A DNA stretch of 12,097 nucleotides from JASFJH01 sp050117725 (GTDB taxonomy: Bacteria; Pseudomonadota; Gammaproteobacteria; AKS1), in the NCBI GenBank assembly GCA_050117725.1, contig JASFME010000048.1, positions 1 to 12,097 of the forward strand, in the 5' to 3' direction. This document shows, piece by piece, positions 9,617-12,097 of the stretch; within the stretch, counting starts at the first letter, position 1, and every line of letters starts with the position of its first letter. The translations under genes and the position numbers were made by a program. Below the pieces are notes generated by a model. That model had not been told where the DNA came from, searched no databases, and saw only the letters and a list, made by a program, of their open reading frames with translations.

Positions 9617-10679
9617 CTTCTGCGCAGCGGAAGCGTCCCTGTTCCACGTGGAACAAACGCTGGCTGGCGGTCTTCACATCACTGAGCAGTCCTGCATCGG
9701 TGACCGTGACAAAAACCTGCGCACCTGTGTCGAGCAAGGCGTCGAGCAGCGTTTTAACATGGCGTACATCAAGTTCGGCGGTCAGGTCATCGACAAGCAC
9801 GAGACAGGCCTGACCGGTGCGAGTGCTATACAACTGCGCCTGGGCCAGTGCCAGGGCCGCGACAAGCAACTTCTGTTGGCCGCGTGACAGACGCTCAACA
9901 GCCGGTTGACCATCAAACTGCAAAAGCAGGTCTGCGCGATGAGGCCCTGATTGCGTAAAGCGCCGGCGTTGATCACTGCGCAAATGAGTTGTCAAAACAG
10001 TCTGCAGTGGCTGGCTTGTGTCCCAGCCGGGGTTATAACGCAGCGTAATCGGCATATCGAGCAGGAGCGCGCAGGTTTGGATAAAGGCCTGCTCAAATGC
10101 CTGTAGATATGCGTGGCGATGGCCATGCAGGCCTTCAGCTGCGGCAACAAACTCGGGGTTCCAGTGATTGACCGGCTGGCGCTGGCGCAGGGCGGCATTG
10201 CGTTGCTGCAGAACACGCTGGTAGCGTTGCCAGGCGGTAAAAAACGCAGGTTCCACGTGGAACACGCCCCAGTCGAGGAATTTTCTGCGTGGTGCCGGCC
10301 CCCTGTCAACGAGTTCGAGACTTTGCTGGTTGATGAACTGCAGTGGCAAGATATGCGCGAGGTCAGCACTACGCTTGATGTCGCTGCCATCAAAGCGTAT
10401 CCGACGCGAGGATAAGCTCATCTGGCAGGCGAGGCGATGCACCGAATCAGCCTGCAGCAACTCGGCGCGCAGCATGAATTCATTGTGACCGCCCTGGATC
10501 AGGGCATCGCGGCAACGGGTGCGAAATGAACGGCCACGGCCAAGCAGATAAATTGCCTCGAGCAGGCTGGTTTTGCCACTCGCATTTGGACCCGCAATGA
10601 CATTGAGACCGGCAGCTGGCTCCAGCCTGGCCTGGGCAATGTTGCGCAGGTGATAAAGCTCAAGGCCGGTCAGCTGCAT
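9609..10679 (-). CDS. recF: DNA replication and repair protein RecF
   Basis: RecF is a cytoplasmic SMC-like/ABC ATPase that binds gapped DNA and, with RecO and RecR, helps load RecA at single-strand gaps and stalled forks. The 356 residues equal the usual length (E. coli 357). Walker A is GPNASGKTS (30-38), with Ala where GNG-type relatives have Gly. The ABC signature is LSRGQQKLLVAALALAQ and Walker B is LVDDLTAELD. The ATG is 21 bp after dnaN with no strong ribosome site, so translation is probably coupled to dnaN. The reading frame carries two copies of FHVE, at residues 140-143 and 343-346, each encoded by a parS-like palindrome; the second lies in the last 14 residues. This suggests the protein tolerates, or has been shaped by, ParB binding sites. 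Confidence 0.97.
   Translation of the reverse strand: MQLTGLELYHLRNIAQARLEPAAGLNVIAGPNASGKTSLLEAIYLLGRGRSFRTRCRDALIQGGHNEFMLRAELLQADSVHRLACQMSLSSRRIRFDGSDIKRSADLAHILPLQFINQQSLELVDRGPAPRRKFLDWGVFHVEPAFFTAWQRYQRVLQQRNAALRQRQPVNHWNPEFVAAAEGLHGHRHAYLQAFEQAFIQTCALLLDMPITLRYNPGWDTSQPLQTVLTTHLRSDQRRRFTQSGPHRADLLLQFDGQPAVERLSRGQQKLLVAALALAQAQLYSTRTGQACLVLVDDLTAELDVRHVKTLLDALLDTGAQVFVTVTDAGLLSDVKTASQRLFHVEQGRFRCAEVV
9640..9655. promoter_or_regulatory. parS: parS (ParB-binding site), perfect palindrome
   Basis: TGTTCCACGTGGAACA is a perfect 16-bp inverted repeat with the CCACGTGG core typical of chromosomal parS sites in Pseudomonas and relatives; the Bacillus type is TGTTTCACGTGAAACA. It would nucleate ParB for origin segregation. 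It lies in the last codons of recF and just upstream of the gyrB promoter. parA and parB are not in the window. Confidence 0.88.
10249..10264. promoter_or_regulatory. parS: parS (ParB-binding site), second copy
   Basis: GGTTCCACGTGGAACA matches the perfect site at 9640 at 15 of 16 bases and keeps a 14-bp palindromic core. It lies inside recF, 609 bp from the first copy and about 1.5 kb from the candidate origin. Two such sites in one gene are far beyond chance for a 14-bp core. Confidence 0.82.
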
Positions 10680-10700
10680 GAATTCGCAGGAACAAGAGAT

Positions 10701-11801
10701 TTACAGGCGCATTGGCATGACAACGTAACGACAGGCATCGCTACCATCCGCCGTTAGCAGGCAACTGCTGTTCGCATCCGTGAAGCCAATCCTGACCTTG
10801 TCTTCGCTGATCGCATTGAGAGCATCCAGCAAGTAATTCACATTGAAACCAATCTCGAGTTCCGTAGCCGGGAAATCGACCTCGATTTCTTCCTCGGCTT
10901 CTTCCTGCTCCGGGTTGTTGGCAAATATACGAACCGTGTTCTCCGCGAACAGCAGGCGGATGCCGCGGTATTTCTCATTGGAGAGAATTGATGCGCGCGT
11001 AAGTGACTGTTTTAACGAATCTTTCTCAGCAACCATGAACTTATTGCTGGTCTCTGGCAAGACCCGTTGATAATCCGGGAAGCGCCCGTCAATCAGCTTC
11101 GAGGTAAAGACAAGCTCACCCACGCTCAGGGTCATATGATTGTTACCCACCCTTATTTCAACCAGGCTGTCATCATCCTCGAGCAAGCGCGCCAATTCCA
11201 TGACACCCTTGCGCGGCAGGATAATCTGCCGGGGCTCACTAACGTCCAGTTTCAATGCCGTTTCACACAGGGCCAGGCGGTGACCATCGGTTGCCACGGC
11301 GCGCAACAGGTCAGGTGACAACTCCAGCATGAGTCCGTTCAGATAATAGCGCACATCCTGCTGCGCCATGGCAAACGCGGTATGGTCAATCAGATACTTC
11401 AGATCCTTTTGGGGCATGCTGAACTGTGTGCCTTCCTGGCTTGCATCTACGCTCGGGAAGTCACCGGCAGGCAGGGTGGCCAGGGTGAAGCGGCTGCGAC
11501 CGGCGCGGATCACGGCGCGTTCCCCGTCCATGCTCAACTCGATCATGCTGCTCTCAGGCAAGGTTCGACAAATATCCAGAAATTTACGGGCCGGGACTGT
11601 GATTTCAGCGCTGTTGTCCGATTCCAGGGGGGCTGAAGCAAGCATCTCGACTTCGAGATCCGTACCGATCAGGGACAATTGCCCATTCCCGGTACGTAAC
11701 AGTACATGGGAAAGGATAGGTAGCGTCTGGCGTCGTTCGACTACGCCACAAACGGTTTGCAAGGGCTTGAGCAGTGCTTCGCGTTGTATGATGAAGTTCA
11801 T
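10701..11801 (-). CDS. dnaN: DNA polymerase III beta subunit (sliding clamp)
   Basis: The ring-shaped processivity clamp that tethers DNA polymerases to the template and also recruits Hda, MutS and ligase. The product has 366 residues, exactly the E. coli length, and the usual start (MNFIIQREALLKPLQTVCGVVERRQTLPILSHVL). Three repeated clamp domains of about 120 residues fit the length. The conserved C-terminus YVVMPMRL, which lines the protein-binding pocket, is intact. ATG 11801 has AGGA about 9 bases upstream. It follows dnaA across a 226-bp gap containing DnaA boxes and precedes recF by 21 bp. Expression probably comes from dnaA read-through plus any local promoter, which DnaA bound to its boxes could control. 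Confidence 0.99.
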   Translation of the reverse strand: MNFIIQREALLKPLQTVCGVVERRQTLPILSHVLLRTGNGQLSLIGTDLEVEMLASAPLESDNSAEITVPARKFLDICRTLPESSMIELSMDGERAVIRAGRSRFTLATLPAGDFPSVDASQEGTQFSMPQKDLKYLIDHTAFAMAQQDVRYYLNGLMLELSPDLLRAVATDGHRLALCETALKLDVSEPRQIILPRKGVMELARLLEDDDSLVEIRVGNNHMTLSVGELVFTSKLIDGRFPDYQRVLPETSNKFMVAEKDSLKQSLTRASILSNEKYRGIRLLFAENTVRIFANNPEQEEAEEEIEVDFPATELEIGFNVNYLLDALNAISEDKVRIGFTDANSSCLLTADGSDACRYVVMPMRL

Positions 11802-11810
11802 ATCATCTAA

Positions 11811-11860
11811 TCCTGTTTATATATTTTATTTAATATATATTTTTATTACTGTAGTTATTA
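11811..11860. other. AT-rich tract, possible DNA unwinding element
   Basis: About 50 bp made almost entirely of A and T (runs such as TATATATTTTATTTAATATATATTT broken only by a few G and C) lies between the dnaN ribosome site and the first DnaA box. On the minus strand, after DnaA box 1 and a short GC-rich patch (GTGGGTGGC), come TAATAA and TAATAAAAA, resembling DnaA-trio repeats. The trio reading is inference. Confidence 0.5.
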
Positions 11861-11874
11861 GCCACCCACATTAT

Positions 11875-11883
11875 TGTGGATAA
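11875..11883 (-). promoter_or_regulatory. DnaA box 1
   Basis: An exact TTATCCACA on the minus strand. It is the box closest to the AT-rich tract and stands 98 bp from the next box, so it is placed to position DnaA at the edge of the unwinding region. Confidence 0.85.
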
Positions 11884-11895
11884 TTACATATTTTG

Positions 11896-11901
11896 ATTAT
11901 A
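11896..11901 (-). promoter_or_regulatory. Possible -10 element for dnaN
   Basis: A perfect TATAAT on the minus strand about 95 bp before dnaN. No good -35 is seen, and such a hexamer is common by chance in AT-rich DNA. It would place transcription through DnaA box 1, hinting at DnaA control if real. Confidence 0.25.
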
Positions 11902-11972
11902 TTTTAGTAAGTTAACAGCATATTTATGACCTGTAATGCTGTGCTCTAGTCGTCCATAGCCTGTCTGTATTC

Positions 11973-11981
11973 TGTGGATAA
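11973..11981 (-). promoter_or_regulatory. DnaA box 2
   Basis: An exact TTATCCACA on the minus strand, left half of the inverted pair with box 3. Starts of the two boxes are 18 bp apart. Confidence 0.85.
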
Positions 11982-11990
11982 CTATACGAG

Positions 11991-11999
11991 TTATCCACA
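11991..11999 (+). promoter_or_regulatory. DnaA box 3
   Basis: An exact TTATCCACA on the plus strand, right half of the inverted pair with box 2 and 28 bp from box 4 in the same orientation. Confidence 0.85.
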
Positions 12000-12018
12000 G
12001 CTATAATTTATTCATAAG

Positions 12019-12027
12019 TTATCCACA
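12019..12027 (+). promoter_or_regulatory. DnaA box 4
   Basis: An exact TTATCCACA on the plus strand that directly abuts the dnaA stop codon. A one-mismatch box (12008-12016) lies just before it, so DnaA could bind the two in tandem. Confidence 0.85.
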
Positions 12028-12097
12028 TCAACTTGACAGGGTTCTCAACAGGTTGTTGTAGTCCTCGTTGATACGCATATCTGTCTCCCGCAGTTCG
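12028..12097 (-). CDS. dnaA: Chromosomal replication initiator DnaA, last 22 codons only
   Basis: Reading the minus strand from the window edge gives ELRETDMRINEDYNNLLRTL followed by SS and a TGA stop (12030-12028). The ending INEDYNNLLRTLSS closely matches the C-terminus of E. coli DnaA (IKEDFSNLIRTLSS), the end of the DNA-binding domain IV. The rest of the gene lies beyond the window. It is too short for ordinary gene callers, but the peptide match and its place upstream of dnaN make the call firm. It is the initiator that would bind the boxes immediately downstream. Confidence 0.95.
   Translation of the reverse strand, partial: ELRETDMRINEDYNNLLRTLSS

Larger units (their letters stand above)
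11972..12000. repeat. Inverted repeat formed by two head-to-head DnaA boxes
   Basis: The arms (11972-11983 and 11989-12000) are 12 bp and perfectly complementary, reading CTGTGGATAACT and its reverse complement, around a 5-bp spacer ATACG. Each arm contains one DnaA box plus flanking bases, so the symmetry extends beyond the 9-bp boxes. There is no T run, so it is not a typical terminator, although it is the only strong stem after dnaA. Confidence 0.85.
11802..12027. other. oriC: Candidate replication origin (oriC) between dnaA and dnaN
   Basis: This 226-bp gap is much more AT-rich than the genes around it. It holds four exact TTATCCACA DnaA boxes, two on each strand, and one near-match (TTATTCATA, 12008-12016). 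An AT tract with few G or C bases (11811-11860) lies on the dnaN side and would suit a DNA unwinding element. A dnaA-dnaN intergenic origin is known in Xanthomonas, whereas Pseudomonas uses the region upstream of dnaA, which is outside this window. No GATC site is present, so SeqA/Dam-style sequestration at this spot is unlikely. The alternative is a DnaA-autoregulated dnaN promoter region with the true origin on the other side of dnaA. Confidence 0.72.

Noticed and set aside
11885..11905. Possible IHF site on the minus strand (AATCAAAATATG)
   Set aside because: The first half fits the WATCAA consensus, but the TTR half does not match at the required spacing.

Overview
This window is a chromosomal replication-origin neighbourhood from a gammaproteobacterium. 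The strongest evidence is the block dnaA (last 22 codons only), dnaN, recF and gyrB, all on the minus strand. Facing it on the plus strand is the cluster glyQ, glyS, a MazG-like gene, gmhB and an acyltransferase gene, an arrangement I recall from Pseudomonas and relatives. Protein lengths (DnaN 366, RecF 356, GyrB 803, GlyS 693 residues) and the lipopolysaccharide heptose phosphatase also fit a Gram-negative gammaproteobacterium. Codon use is GC-rich in third positions. The genus cannot be named from sequence alone. The PP-loop/TusA sulfur-transfer operon at the left edge would suit, but does not prove, a sulfur-metabolising lineage.

Positions 1-1995 hold a minus-strand operon: a PP-loop ATPase resembling tRNA thiouridylases, a TusA-family sulfur carrier, and a cation diffusion facilitator cut by the window edge. 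A 92-bp divergent promoter region separates it from a plus-strand gene for an unrecognised 114-residue protein (2088-2432). Positions 2520-7172 hold five tightly packed plus-strand genes (gaps of 21 bp or less, one ATGA overlap): both subunits of glycyl-tRNA synthetase, a MazG-like pyrophosphohydrolase, the heptose bisphosphate phosphatase GmhB and a PlsC-type acyltransferase. The last gene runs tail to tail into gyrB, and their stop codons share bases. Positions 7169-11801 are gyrB, recF and dnaN on the minus strand, with an extended -10 promoter for gyrB overlapping the recF stop codon.

The 226-bp gap between dnaN and dnaA (11802-12027) has four perfect DnaA boxes, one near-match and a long AT-rich tract, and is the best candidate for oriC. 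Two parS-like ParB sites lie inside recF, 609 bp apart. One is a perfect 16-bp palindrome just upstream of the gyrB promoter. Initiation (DnaA boxes), segregation (parS), the sliding clamp, a repair protein and gyrase are therefore all within about 5 kb.

No gene-free stretch exceeds 300 bases. No tRNA, rRNA, insertion sequence or CRISPR array was seen. The window is mostly conserved core chromosome. The least explained parts are the PP-loop/TusA/CDF operon, the 114-residue protein, and the way parS sites are written into the recF reading frame.
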